From contig CP129481.1 of assembly GCA_030583905.1 (NCBI GenBank), forward strand, positions 3,564,136 to 3,628,135: a stretch of DNA of 64,000 bases, read 5' to 3'. A program made the position numbers and the translations under genes. Shown one piece after another: positions 8,740-17,345 of the stretch. Each line of letters starts with the position of its first letter. Positions within the stretch are counted from its first letter, which is position 1. The notes under the pieces are model-generated. The model searched no databases. It saw only the letters and a list, made by a program, of their open reading frames with translations, and had not been told where the DNA came from. This DNA comes from Anaerolineales bacterium. Its GTDB lineage: Bacteria; Chloroflexota; Anaerolineae; Anaerolineales; Villigracilaceae.

Positions 8740-9915
8740 TCATTTTCCAAGGATGATCCGTTCTCCTTCGTAAAATTTAATGGCAATAAAGGTGATCACA
8801 ACCGAAAGAAGGATCGTCAGCACTGTTGAGACGAGGATGTTCATCGCCAGGATCGGTTCAGCGCGAAGGAACTGGTTGATGAGAATCTGTTGACCAAATG
8901 TCGGGATTAGCATCGTCCACAGGTCTGGTTTGACCGGTAAAAATGCCAGCGCAAGACCCGGCAGAGACGGGATCAGACTGATGAACGGCAGATAGGTCCC
9001 CGCCTCCTTCGTCGTTTTTGTGAACGACGCGATCAAAGTTTGAATGGCGCAAGCCAGAAATACGATCGGCAGACAGATCAGGAAGATAGCCATCAGAGCG
9101 CCGACATCAAATCCGATCTGCACACCAAGCATCTCCTCGATCGGCAGGAAGCGGAAGATGGCGGCAAAACCAGCCAGCGTAATGATCAAGTTTAAGATCG
9201 CGAACGGCATGGCGGAAAGCATCTTACCAACGGCGATCCAGCCGCGCGGCAATGGATTGATGAGCAGAGGTTCAAGTGACCCGCGTTCCCGCTCCCCGGC
9301 TGTGGCATCTGTGATGACCGGCGACGCTCCATTGAAGATGGCGAAGATGATGAAGTAAGGCAGCATGGAGAGGAAGATCAACGCCTGACTTTGCGGCGTG
9401 GCGGTGTCCACGGTTTCGACCTGCACTGCGCGGATCACTTCCGGGCTGACCCCGCGCAGACTTAAACGTAACATGCCAATGTAATTGCCGTACCCCTCCA
9501 GAAGATTTTGCGCGCGGCGGATGTCCGCGGTGGCAGATTGGCGCGTGCTGTCAAAGACAAGTTGTACGCTGGCAGTTTTTCCAGCAGAGAAGTCCTCGCC
9601 ATATTCCGGCGGGATGACCAGCGCGACATTGATATCCCCCGCGATCACTGCCGCTTCTGGATCCGCGGGCGCGGGCTGGATAATGACATCCTGCTGTTCG
9701 AGAAATGCGATCAAACTGGGCGCGTTCTCCGCACCCGCCACAGGCAAAACCAGCGAAGATTCAACTCTATCGCGGATGGTACTGCCAAGCAACATGATCA
9801 TCCCCCCAAGCAATAGCGGACCAAAGAGCGCCCAAAATAGACCTGTCGTCCAACTGCGATAATCCCGCAGGTTATCCAGCATTTCCTTGTGAAAAACAAC
9901 AAAAATCTTCTTCAT
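8740..9915 (-). CDS. ABC-2 type exporter permease (NatB-like)
   Basis: 391-residue membrane protein: one N-terminal membrane segment (about residues 20-45), a large extracytoplasmic domain (about 45-175), then about five membrane helices. Segments such as ERERGSLEPLLINPL are typical of NatB/ABC-2 permeases. It overlaps the ATPase gene by one base (TAATG), so the two are translated together and form one transporter. The family exports Na+, drugs or other small molecules; the substrate cannot be read from sequence. The large outer domain separates it from simple CcmB-type permeases. Confidence 0.88.
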   Translation of the reverse strand: MKKIFVVFHKEMLDNLRDYRSWTTGLFWALFGPLLLGGMIMLLGSTIRDRVESSLVLPVAGAENAPSLIAFLEQQDVIIQPAPADPEAAVIAGDINVALVIPPEYGEDFSAGKTASVQLVFDSTRQSATADIRRAQNLLEGYGNYIGMLRLSLRGVSPEVIRAVQVETVDTATPQSQALIFLSMLPYFIIFAIFNGASPVITDATAGERERGSLEPLLINPLPRGWIAVGKMLSAMPFAILNLIITLAGFAAIFRFLPIEEMLGVQIGFDVGALMAIFLICLPIVFLACAIQTLIASFTKTTKEAGTYLPFISLIPSLPGLALAFLPVKPDLWTMLIPTFGQQILINQFLRAEPILAMNILVSTVLTILLSVVITFIAIKFYEGERIILGK

Positions 9916-10646
9916 TATTCCAATCCCTCCTCCGAGCCGATCACCGCGACAAAGGCGTCTTCAAGATTCTCACGTCCCGTTTGCCGTCTCAGGTCATCGG
10001 GGCTGCCATTCGCCGAGACCTCACCATGCGAAATGATGACGATCTGATCACATAAGACAGCCACCTCTTGCATAATGTGACTCGTGAATAGCACGCACTT
10101 CCCATCATCCCGCAGCCGCTGAATGAACTGACGCATGGCGCGCGTGCTCATCACATCCAGTCCGTTCGTCGGTTCATCGAGCAGAACATTTTTTGGGTTA
10201 TGCACCAGAGTGCGGGCAATCGCAACCTTAAGTCTCTCTCCGGTGGAAAATCCCTCCGTCTTACGGTCTGCAATGGATTGCATGTCAAGCAGGATCAAAA
10301 GAGAGTCGATCTGTTTTTCGAGCGCCTCCCCCTCCAAGCCGTGCAAACGCCCGTAGTAGCGGATATTCTCGCGGCTCGTCAGGCGCGGATACAGACCACG
10401 CGCATCCGCCAGGACACCGATCCTGCGTTGCACCTCAAGCGGAGACTCACGCACATCGAACCCATCCACTTTGGCAGTTCCCTCATCAGGCTTAAGCAGG
10501 GTGTACAACATGCGCAGGGTTGTGCTTTTGCCCGCTCCATTGGGACCAAGCAAACCGGTAATTTGACCGTCCGGAGCAGAGAAGGATACATTTTGAACAG
10601 CTTTTACGCTGCCAAAGGATTTGGAAAGACCTTGTACTTGGATCAT
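9915..10646 (-). CDS. ABC transporter ATP-binding protein (NatA-like)
   Basis: 243-residue single nucleotide-binding domain. Walker A GPNGAGKST, signature FSTGERLKVAIARTL (STGE rather than LSGGQ), Walker B NVLLDEPTNGLD and the switch histidine in FTSHIMQE are all present. The variant signature is found in some NatA-like exporters. The start MIQVQGLSKSFG matches family beginnings; further upstream the frame is open but runs into the hydrolase gene. It partners the permease immediately downstream. Confidence 0.92.
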   Translation of the reverse strand: MIQVQGLSKSFGSVKAVQNVSFSAPDGQITGLLGPNGAGKSTTLRMLYTLLKPDEGTAKVDGFDVRESPLEVQRRIGVLADARGLYPRLTSRENIRYYGRLHGLEGEALEKQIDSLLILLDMQSIADRKTEGFSTGERLKVAIARTLVHNPKNVLLDEPTNGLDVMSTRAMRQFIQRLRDDGKCVLFTSHIMQEVAVLCDQIVIISHGEVSANGSPDDLRRQTGRENLEDAFVAVIGSEEGLE

Positions 10647-10665
10647 GATGGTGACCTTCGCATAC

Positions 10666-12117
10666 TTACGGACGTGGTCCGCTGAAATCAACAAAGAATG
10701 GCGGCGGCTGGATGGCATCCACGCAGGCGGTATCCAACCCCTGGATCGAAGCGTTCTTGATAAAAGCCCGGAACAGATTCACGCTGCAACGACTGGAAAG
10801 ATTGCCATGACCCATACCGGAAAAGACCAGATGCAATTCATTTGTAAGGCTTTCGGCAACACGTTCCGCATGACGCGGCGGGGTGATGGGATCCGCTTCA
10901 CCGGAAAGGATCAATACCGGTACATCCGATATGACGGGTTCCCGAAATTCAGTTGAGACGCTGCCCTGCTCCCATTCGGAGCAGACCGCCGAAAAAACTA
11001 CAGTACGGTCATCAAAAACACTTTGCTCACTGCGCCGGGCAGCCTCTGCGGCTGAAATCAGCGGCGCATCTTCCGTACAGGCAACGGCATAGAACATTCC
11101 CTCGTACAAACCTGCGTTGACCAGAAACGCCTGTGAGATCAAGGGAATATAATTTTCATCCGCATACGCTTGATGGATGGATAATGGCAAAGTAGCAACC
11201 AGATCCGGCACATAAAGCGTGTTGAAAACCATGTTGGTGACCAGCCCGCGAGTGACGGTCAGATCAAGCGGTTTATTGGTCAGGGAATGCGGAATGGTGA
11301 TCTCCGCAGGTGAAGCATCAAGGCGGTTGAGCACGCTTTCGAACTCATTCCTTAATCCGGGAAACGTCGAACTACAGGCTTCATCCGCTTCACAACGCGA
11401 GAAGAACAGCTCAAGCGCAGCCTGACCGTCCGTTGCGGCATCCATGAACATGACAAAATCCGGGTCGACCACTGCATCGAGCGTCACCGTGCGGACGTGC
11501 TCAGGGAACATGCGCAGGTAGGTCAATGCCGCGCGGGTTCCGTAGGAAGCGCCATAGATGTTAATGGTTTCATATCCCAGCGCCGCCCGCACTTCATCCA
11601 GATCGGTCATGGCGATCTCGGTAGTGTAGAAGCGCATATCTGCTTCCAGCGTTCCAGGGCAGGATTTCAGCTTCTCCAATACCTGCTCTTCGGTCAACTC
11701 TTCATCTTCAGGACCAAGACATCGCAGCGGATTCGATTTTCCAGTACCGCGCTGGTCAACCAGCACGATATCACGCTCTTCCCGGATCTGGAACAGCAAG
11801 GAGATCATCGAGGGGAAAGCTTCGACAGCCGACTGACCGGGACCACCCGCCAGCGGGAAAAGCGCATCCGGTTCTGAATTACGTTTGATGGCGGGGATGA
11901 CCGCCACATGCAGGTCGATCTGCCTTCCATCCGGGTTGGCGCGGTCTTCCGGAACGGTCAACGTGCCGCAGCGCGCGTCCAACTGATTTCCAGCAGGTGA
12001 CGTCAGGATGCAATCTTCCAGCGTGATGGAACTCGCAGGAACAGCAGTCAGGTTCCCGGGAGAGCAGGAAGCGAGAAATATCAAAAGGAACAGGGATGTG
12101 TAGAAAAGTCGTCTCAT
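10666..12117 (-). CDS. Secreted alpha/beta hydrolase, peptidase S33 (tripeptidyl aminopeptidase-like) lipoprotein
   Basis: 483 residues. The N terminus is a lipoprotein signal (LFLLIFLASC, lipobox LASC). The oxyanion region is PLAGGPGQSA and the nucleophile elbow GASYGTRAA. The Asp is in ILSGEADPITPP and the His in GMGHGN, so the catalytic triad is intact; the C terminus is the TAP-like domain of S33 peptidases. It probably trims short peptides or esters outside the membrane. It is 19 bp upstream of the ABC ATPase and may be co-transcribed with the exporter. Start chosen at ATG 12117; a TTG three codons upstream is possible. Confidence 0.88.
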   Translation of the reverse strand: MRRLFYTSLFLLIFLASCSPGNLTAVPASSITLEDCILTSPAGNQLDARCGTLTVPEDRANPDGRQIDLHVAVIPAIKRNSEPDALFPLAGGPGQSAVEAFPSMISLLFQIREERDIVLVDQRGTGKSNPLRCLGPEDEELTEEQVLEKLKSCPGTLEADMRFYTTEIAMTDLDEVRAALGYETINIYGASYGTRAALTYLRMFPEHVRTVTLDAVVDPDFVMFMDAATDGQAALELFFSRCEADEACSSTFPGLRNEFESVLNRLDASPAEITIPHSLTNKPLDLTVTRGLVTNMVFNTLYVPDLVATLPLSIHQAYADENYIPLISQAFLVNAGLYEGMFYAVACTEDAPLISAAEAARRSEQSVFDDRTVVFSAVCSEWEQGSVSTEFREPVISDVPVLILSGEADPITPPRHAERVAESLTNELHLVFSGMGHGNLSSRCSVNLFRAFIKNASIQGLDTACVDAIQPPPFFVDFSGPRP

Positions 12118-12185
12118 GGTCGTCAATATGGTCAGGTTGCTATCGTATCCTGCAAATTTGGCTTGGCTATTTTACCCCATCCCCC

Positions 12186-12214
12186 TTGACACTGCTTTCG
12201 CCCTCGCATAGAAT
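12186..12214 (+). promoter_or_regulatory. Sigma-70-type promoter of lysC-asd
   Basis: TTGACA, 17 bp, TAGAAT. The −10 ends 11 nt before the leader-peptide ATG at 12226, so the leader mRNA would have almost no 5' UTR. Confidence 0.85.
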
Positions 12215-12225
12215 ACCGCCCAATT

Positions 12226-12306
12226 ATGAAATCGGTTCACTTCAATCTCAACATCACCACTACCACCTCCCGGCTCCCCGTGAGGAATTTGCGCTTGGTG
12301 AAGTGA
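12226..12306 (+). CDS. Thr/Ile-containing leader peptide of lysC-asd
   Basis: 26-codon ORF starting MKSVHFNLNITTTTSR. Residues 10-14 are Ile-Thr-Thr-Thr-Thr (codons ATC ACC ACT ACC ACC, 12253-12267), reminiscent of the E. coli thr operon leader, which also reads Thr and Ile. It sits between a strong promoter and an intrinsic terminator immediately before lysC. Stalling at the Thr codons would release 12278-12285 to pair with the terminator 5' arm. It is probably translated from a nearly leaderless 5' end since no Shine-Dalgarno fits. It implies that threonine (perhaps with isoleucine) supply controls aspartate kinase synthesis. Confidence 0.82.
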   Translation: MKSVHFNLNITTTTSRLPVRNLRLVK

Positions 12307-12343
12307 CCGAATAAAGGTTATCTCAAAACACAACGCCTCACGG
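12266..12343 (+). promoter_or_regulatory. lysC attenuator alternative pairings
   Basis: Segment 1, CCTCCCGG (12266-12273), pairs with segment 2, CCGTGAGG (12278-12285), with one mismatch and a 4-nt loop. Segment 2 is also perfectly complementary (8 bp) to segment 3, CCTCACGG (12336-12343), which is most of the terminator 5' arm. This 1:2, 2:3, 3:4 arrangement is the textbook attenuator logic. Confidence 0.8.
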
Positions 12344-12363
12344 AAACGTGGGGCGTTTTTGTT
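12332..12363 (+). terminator. Attenuator terminator upstream of lysC
   Basis: 11-bp stem AACGCCTCACG / CGTGGGGCGTT (one TG wobble) closed by a GAAA tetraloop and followed by TTTGTTT. It begins 26 nt after the leader-peptide stop and ends about 23 nt before the lysC ATG. Confidence 0.9.
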
Positions 12364-12385
12364 TACCAACTCACAGGAGAATGCC

Positions 12386-13804
12386 ATGAAAAAGACGCTC
12401 GTCATGAAGTTCGGAGGCACATCCGTCGGCTCTGTGGATGCGCTCGTCAGCGCAACGCAGATCATTCGGGATGCAAAAAAGGAGTGGGAACGTATCGTCG
12501 TAGTGACATCCGCCATGTCCGGCGTGACCAATCTCTTATTGGACTCTGCCGCTTCCGCTTCGCAAGGGAAGGTTGATCCACTTTCAGCAGCCGAATCCAC
12601 GCTGAAAGAAAGACACTTCGCCGCAGCGGACTCGCTCATCCAAGATGCGGATCTGCGCGAAAAAACAAAAGCGGAGATCGAGTTGCTCATCCAATCATTT
12701 GTGGATCTGTGCAAAGCCATTGCCGTGCTCGGCGAAGCCAGTCCGCGTGCAATGGATGCGGTCGCATCGCTTGGCGAGCGGATGAGCGTCCGCCTGTTGG
12801 CAGCCATTGTCAATGACGCGGGAGTCAAAGCCCGGGCTGTCGAAGCGACGGAATTCATCGTCACCAATGCAAATTACCAGAATGCACATCCCGATCTCAT
12901 CACCACCGTCGAACGGACGCGGAGTATCTTAAATCCATTGATGGATGAGGAAATCATTCCCATCACAACAGGCTTCATCGGCGCGACGCCTGAAGGCGCA
13001 GTCACCACGCTCGGGCGCGGAGGAAGCGACTATTCCGCAGCCATCATCGGTTCTGTTTTGCCCGCAGATGAAGTCTGGATCTGGACGGATGTAGACGGCG
13101 TCATGACGGCGGATCCGCGGCTCGTCCCTTCGGCGCAGACCCTGCCTGAGATCAATTACAGCGAGATCGCGGAACTCGCCTATTACGGGGCAAAAGTCCT
13201 GCATCCCAAGACCATCCGCCCCGTGGTGGATGCGGGCATCGGGTTGAGGATCTGCAACACGTTCAACCCATCCCACCCCGGAACACGCCTGAAGGGAAAT
13301 TCAAGACCGAATGGCAAGGTCAATGGACGGGTGGTGAAGGCAGTGACCGCCATCCGAAAACAACGCCTGATCACCATCGAAGGACGCGGCATGCTCGGCG
13401 TTCCCGGCGTGGCGGCGCGCGCGTTTGGCGCTGTCGCCTCCACAGGGACAAGCGTTCCGCTCATTACGCAGGCTTCATCGGAACAATCCATCTGTTTCGC
13501 CGCGCCGTCCGAACTTGCCGGAACCGTATTATCTGCGCTTGAAAAAGCATTTTCCAGCGAGATCGCGGATAACGATATCGACCGCGTTTGGGCAACGGAA
13601 GATATTTCCATCATTACCGTCGTCGGCGCAGGGATGCGGCACACGCCCGGCGTTTCGGGTCAGGTCTTCAGCAGGCTTGGAGAGCATGGCGTCAATGTGC
13701 TTGCCATTGCGCAGGGATCATCGGAAGTGTCCATCTCGCTCGTCGTCGAGGCGGCGGAGACAGAGCAGGCTGTCAAGGCGCTGCATGAATTGATCGTCCA
13801 ATAA
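12386..13804 (+). CDS. lysC: Aspartate kinase
   Basis: 472-residue monofunctional aspartokinase, first step of Lys/Thr/Met synthesis. N-terminal kinase domain begins MKFGGTSVGS; TLGRGGSDYSAA and the DVDGVMTADPR segment complete the catalytic site. The last roughly 150 residues carry two ACT domains (ITIEGRGMLGVPGVAARAFG and ITVVGAGMRHTPGVSGQVF), the site of amino acid feedback. The start is fixed by AGGAGA 5 nt upstream. It resembles the longer ThrA/E. coli LysC type rather than the alpha/beta overlapping type. It follows the attenuator and precedes asd by 48 bp. Confidence 0.97.
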   Translation: MKKTLVMKFGGTSVGSVDALVSATQIIRDAKKEWERIVVVTSAMSGVTNLLLDSAASASQGKVDPLSAAESTLKERHFAAADSLIQDADLREKTKAEIELLIQSFVDLCKAIAVLGEASPRAMDAVASLGERMSVRLLAAIVNDAGVKARAVEATEFIVTNANYQNAHPDLITTVERTRSILNPLMDEEIIPITTGFIGATPEGAVTTLGRGGSDYSAAIIGSVLPADEVWIWTDVDGVMTADPRLVPSAQTLPEINYSEIAELAYYGAKVLHPKTIRPVVDAGIGLRICNTFNPSHPGTRLKGNSRPNGKVNGRVVKAVTAIRKQRLITIEGRGMLGVPGVAARAFGAVASTGTSVPLITQASSEQSICFAAPSELAGTVLSALEKAFSSEIADNDIDRVWATEDISIITVVGAGMRHTPGVSGQVFSRLGEHGVNVLAIAQGSSEVSISLVVEAAETEQAVKALHELIVQ

Positions 13805-13852
13805 ACCACGGTAACGCTGCATATCTACATTCAAATTCAAGGAGAAATCATC

Positions 13853-14908
13853 ATGTACCAATCTCAAATCCCCGTTGCCGTGCTCGGCGCAACAGGTTCT
13901 GTCGGTCAGCGGTTCATATCATTGCTGGAGAATCATCCATGGTTCAAGGTGGTTGCGCTTGCCGCGTCCGACCGATCCGTTGGGCAAATGTATTCGCAGG
14001 CAACGCGCTGGGTACTCGATGTCCCCATGCCGGAGTATGCCCGCAACATGGTCATCGTCCCCGCCGCAACAGAATCCGTGCAGGCAAAGATCGTCTTTTC
14101 TGCATTGCACAACGAGATCGCCAACGTCATCGAGCCGCAATTCGCACAAACCGGCGCGGCGGTCTGCTCGAACGCATCAACTTATCGGCGGAACGAGGAC
14201 GTTCCCCTGCTCATCCCTGAAGTCAATGCGGAGCATATTCACTTGATAAAACAACAACGAAAAAATCGCGGCTGGAGCGGATGCATCGTCACCAACCCGA
14301 ACTGCACCAGCACAGGTCTCACCATTGCGCTCAAAGCGCTCGACGATGCATTCGGCGTGAAAAACGTATTCGCCGTCTCCATGCAGGCGCTCTCGGGCGC
14401 GGGCTATCCCGGCATCCCTTCGCTCGACATCATGGACAACGTCATCCCGAACATCAAAGGCGAGGAGGAAAAAGTGGAGTGGGAACCGCGCAAGATGCTC
14501 GGCAAATTGAACGGAAACAGGATCGAAATGGCGGATATCGCCTTCAGCGTACACACGAATCGCGTGGCTGTGACGGATGGTCATACGGTCTGCGCGAGCG
14601 TGGGATTGACGCATCCCGCCGACCCGGAAACTGCTGAGGCGGTCCTGCGGGCTTATGCCGCCCCGATGTCAGCGAGGGAACTGCCGTCGTCACCACGACC
14701 AGTGATCGAGGTCCGAAGTGAAGCGGATCGCCCCCAGCCGCGGCTCGACCGCATGGCAGGCAAAGGCATGACGACCGTCGTCGGGCGTGTGAGACGCGAT
14801 CCGATCCTTGACCTGAAATTTGTCGTGCTATCCCACAATACCATCCGCGGCGCGGCAGGCGGTTCGATCTACAATGCTGAATTGTTGGTGACTGAAAATC
14901 TTTTGTAG
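13853..14908 (+). CDS. asd: Aspartate-semialdehyde dehydrogenase (archaeal/fungal-like type)
   Basis: 351 residues. NADP-binding VAVLGATGSVGQRF opens the protein; catalytic cysteine C151 is in NPNCTSTGL, and a late His is in FSVHTNRVAVTDGHT. The SNASTYRRNEDVPLLIPEVN segment is characteristic of the archaeal/fungal branch of Asd rather than E. coli Asd. It converts aspartyl phosphate to aspartate semialdehyde, directly after LysC, with which it shares the attenuated transcript. An AAGGAG lies 8-10 nt before the ATG. Confidence 0.96.
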   Translation: MYQSQIPVAVLGATGSVGQRFISLLENHPWFKVVALAASDRSVGQMYSQATRWVLDVPMPEYARNMVIVPAATESVQAKIVFSALHNEIANVIEPQFAQTGAAVCSNASTYRRNEDVPLLIPEVNAEHIHLIKQQRKNRGWSGCIVTNPNCTSTGLTIALKALDDAFGVKNVFAVSMQALSGAGYPGIPSLDIMDNVIPNIKGEEEKVEWEPRKMLGKLNGNRIEMADIAFSVHTNRVAVTDGHTVCASVGLTHPADPETAEAVLRAYAAPMSARELPSSPRPVIEVRSEADRPQPRLDRMAGKGMTTVVGRVRRDPILDLKFVVLSHNTIRGAAGGSIYNAELLVTENLL

Positions 14909-14912
14909 AGAA

Positions 14913-15677
14913 TTACTTCCATGCCCCCGCATATTTCTTCTTGTATTTCGGGTCCCGCTCCAGTTCAATGAGTTTCAACGCCGTTTCCCTGATCTCGCTG
15001 GAGATCGTGGCATCATACAGATTCCGCAGCCCGACAAGAATATCGTAGCGGATCAATGTGCCGTTCTTCTCCTTTTCACATTCCTTGAAACGTTTTTCCA
15101 AACCTTTCACGACCAACTCTTGCGCCTTCTTTCCGCCCAAGCCAACCTTCCAAATGGATTGCAGACAATGCCGCGCCGTGACGAATTTTTCATCCCTCGT
15201 CACTTCCAGCAATCTATCGAAATCCTTGAACATCCTGCCCTTGGGGTCGCTCCTCCCAAGATTCGCCAACACCTGCGATGAGATCGCGCGGACATGGTTA
15301 TCCTCGTGCGTCAGCCCTGCAACGAGTTCATCCCATGCATCGTATGCCCACTCCACAGGCTTTTCGGTTATGTCTATTAAGAAATAATAGGCTTCATTCT
15401 GCAACTTCCCATCCGTTGAGCGGATGTTATCCAGATGTGTGCGGATGGTTTTATCCATCTTTCCTCCAGCTGATTTCTTTGTTGTCCGAAAAGACCATCC
15501 CTTCGACTTGAGCGCATCACGCAATGTATCGAGCGCATTCCTGCCCATGCCGTGTAACTGCATGAGTTCGTCTTCACTGACCTTTGTCAGGTCTTTCAAG
15601 CTGGCGATCCCTGCGCTTGTCAAAGCGCGCAGGGCGGGAGCGGCAAGCTTTGGGAGGTCATTCCGGTCTGGTGTCAT
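14913..15677 (-). CDS. Helix-hairpin-helix protein with HEAT-like C-terminal domain
   Basis: About 254 residues. N-terminal residues 5-60 are a helix-hairpin-helix of the type seen in RNA polymerase alpha C-terminal domains (PALRALTSAGI...LMQLHGMGRNALDTLRDALK). After a basic linker, the rest (from about residue 75) is alpha-helical with a HEAT-like pattern (HVRAISSQVLANLGRSD) and no enzyme motif. Its N-terminal module is nearly the same as that of the next gene upstream, whose C-terminal domain is unrelated. The genes overlap or abut: an ATG at 15689 overlaps the upstream stop, but the ATG at 15677 has GAGGA in front, so I prefer it. Function unknown. Confidence 0.78.
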   Translation of the reverse strand: MTPDRNDLPKLAAPALRALTSAGIASLKDLTKVSEDELMQLHGMGRNALDTLRDALKSKGWSFRTTKKSAGGKMDKTIRTHLDNIRSTDGKLQNEAYYFLIDITEKPVEWAYDAWDELVAGLTHEDNHVRAISSQVLANLGRSDPKGRMFKDFDRLLEVTRDEKFVTARHCLQSIWKVGLGGKKAQELVVKGLEKRFKECEKEKNGTLIRYDILVGLRNLYDATISSEIRETALKLIELERDPKYKKKYAGAWK

Positions 15678-15685
15678 GGGGTTCC

Positions 15686-16273
15686 TCATTTTTGCAGCCT
15701 GATGAGATCCTTCAATATTTTTTCCAACATTGGTTTCTTCTTCTTTATATCACGCATATCAGCAAGGTACATCATGCGCCGGTCAACATACTTCCCTTCC
15801 AGCAGTTCACTCTTCACTTTGGCGATATGAGGATTGTGAAAGACCAGATGGATACGTTTTGTATCTCGCAGATTGAAAGTGACAAGATACTCACCCTTGA
15901 AATTGAAGGAAGGAGCTTTCCATTTGACTTCTTCTGCGATGTCTTTGTCCACGCCCTTAATGATGGAGCGCAGCGCCTCCACCTCCGCCGTGAGCGGATG
16001 ACTCAGTTCCCGGAGAAATTCATCCACCTTGTCCGTTCGGCTGACAGGCGAGCCTTTCTTCTTCAGCTTCTCCCCCGTCCGCCCCTGTTTGAAGGACAGA
16101 CCTTCCGTCTTCAATGCCTCACGAAGAATTCCCAACGCCTTGGGTCCCATGCCATGTAGTTGGGCAAGCTCCGCCTCGGTGACTTTGGTCAACTGCTTTA
16201 GGTTTGTGTACCCTGCCGCCTCCAAAGCCTGTGTGGCGGGTGAGCCGATCTTGGGAAAATTAGAGTTCGCCAT
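15686..16273 (-). CDS. Helix-hairpin-helix plus DUF1801 protein
   Basis: 195 residues. Residues 8-60 form the same helix-hairpin-helix as in the downstream gene (PATQALEAAGY...LAQLHGMGPKALGILREALK); residues 80-195 are a DUF1801 domain (EEVKWKAPSFNFKGEYLVTFNLRD, KRIHLVFHN). DUF1801 proteins are small and sometimes annotated as iron chaperone-like; no activity can be stated. AGGAG lies 6 nt before the ATG. It forms a two-gene unit with the HEAT-like gene. Confidence 0.82.
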   Translation of the reverse strand: MANSNFPKIGSPATQALEAAGYTNLKQLTKVTEAELAQLHGMGPKALGILREALKTEGLSFKQGRTGEKLKKKGSPVSRTDKVDEFLRELSHPLTAEVEALRSIIKGVDKDIAEEVKWKAPSFNFKGEYLVTFNLRDTKRIHLVFHNPHIAKVKSELLEGKYVDRRMMYLADMRDIKKKKPMLEKILKDLIRLQK

Positions 16274-16292
16274 ATCTTACTCCTGGGCTGTA

Positions 16293-17297
16293 TTAGTCTC
16301 GCACCGAGTTATCGTACCAGTCAAACACTCGCAAGGCGCGCAGTGTGTTCCAGCGGCTCGGCTGACCCTCAGCCACGCCTGGTTCGGCGACCACTTCATC
16401 GGGGTGAACGATGCCCAGCGCCCAGCGGCCGGACGCGTCGCGCTTCGATGCGAGAATCTCGATCGCTTCCTTCATACGCGGATCCGGCTTAACACCCGCA
16501 GCGCGCAAATAGTCCAATCCACGCAGAATGTCGTAGCGCCATCCGGCTGGGTAGGAGAACTGAGTCCAGACCGGACCATCCTTGTGATCCTGCTTAATGG
16601 CTTCACCGGTCGACAGCCTTTTGAAGAGACGGCGTTCAAGCAAGTATTCCTGGCCGCGTTCGCGGGCAGCCTTCACTGCGGGCGAGCCGCCTGTCGCGCG
16701 CTCGAATTCCAGCAAGCCTTCGAGCACGTCAATGGTGGTGTGGAAGGAGCCTCGGGTGGAGCCTTGTTCCTGGTCGCAGTTCCAGCCGCCGTCCGCCATC
16801 TGCTCGCCCAACAGCCGTTTGACAATAGGCTGCACGTCTTCGCCAAAATACGCGCCGATGGTGACCACGCGTCCGTTGATGCAAGGCTCCACCTCGCCCT
16901 CGAAGAAAGGCTTGTGCCACCAGCTGATGTCCTCGTCTTTGGGCAGATCTTCTTCGGGGATGTTCATCAGCCATTGCACGTTCTTGCGCACGCGGGCGAC
17001 CGCCGTTTTGGCTTGCTCGCTGGCGGGGTCGAGTCCCATGTCGCGCAATAGCAGCAAGGTGCGCAGGGGTGTGTATTCGGGAAGGCGAGGATTGCCTCCA
17101 AGCCAGGTGCCTCCTTCGGTTTGGGCAGCGAGCAGCGCCGCGCCCCAGCCTTCAGTGGCGACCCTGGCGCGTTCGGCAGTGACTTCGGCAACGGGTGCGT
17201 GTTGCAGGTCGCGCAATGTCTGCCAGCGGATCGAAGGGTCGGAATCAAGCAGCCACTGTATGACCGATTTGCCTGGTTTGGTTGAATTGGTTGTCAT
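16293..17297 (-). CDS. Squalene-cyclase/prenyltransferase-repeat protein
   Basis: 334-residue, all-helical protein of the alpha-alpha toroid type. It has QW-like motifs (EQMADGGWNCDQEQGSTRGSFHTT, GTWLGGNP, SGRWALG). It lacks the DxDD motif of true squalene-hopene cyclases and is half their length, so a cyclase activity is doubtful; similar proteins are generally annotated as squalene cyclase-like. AGGAGA lies 8 nt before the start. Gene density and direction suggest it may share a transcript with the FAD oxidoreductase 48 bp upstream. No other terpenoid gene is near. Confidence 0.72.
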   Translation of the reverse strand: MTTNSTKPGKSVIQWLLDSDPSIRWQTLRDLQHAPVAEVTAERARVATEGWGAALLAAQTEGGTWLGGNPRLPEYTPLRTLLLLRDMGLDPASEQAKTAVARVRKNVQWLMNIPEEDLPKDEDISWWHKPFFEGEVEPCINGRVVTIGAYFGEDVQPIVKRLLGEQMADGGWNCDQEQGSTRGSFHTTIDVLEGLLEFERATGGSPAVKAARERGQEYLLERRLFKRLSTGEAIKQDHKDGPVWTQFSYPAGWRYDILRGLDYLRAAGVKPDPRMKEAIEILASKRDASGRWALGIVHPDEVVAEPGVAEGQPSRWNTLRALRVFDWYDNSVRD

Positions 17298-17345
17298 CTG
17301 TTGGTTCTCCTTCTTTTGTGAAAAGATTCCGTCTTGGTAACGTAC

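Noticed and set aside
12172..12867. 231-codon minus-strand frame covering the lysC attenuator and lysC start
   Set aside because: Opposes lysC; Ser/Ala-rich shadow of its complement. The plus-strand promoter, leader and terminator are coherent.
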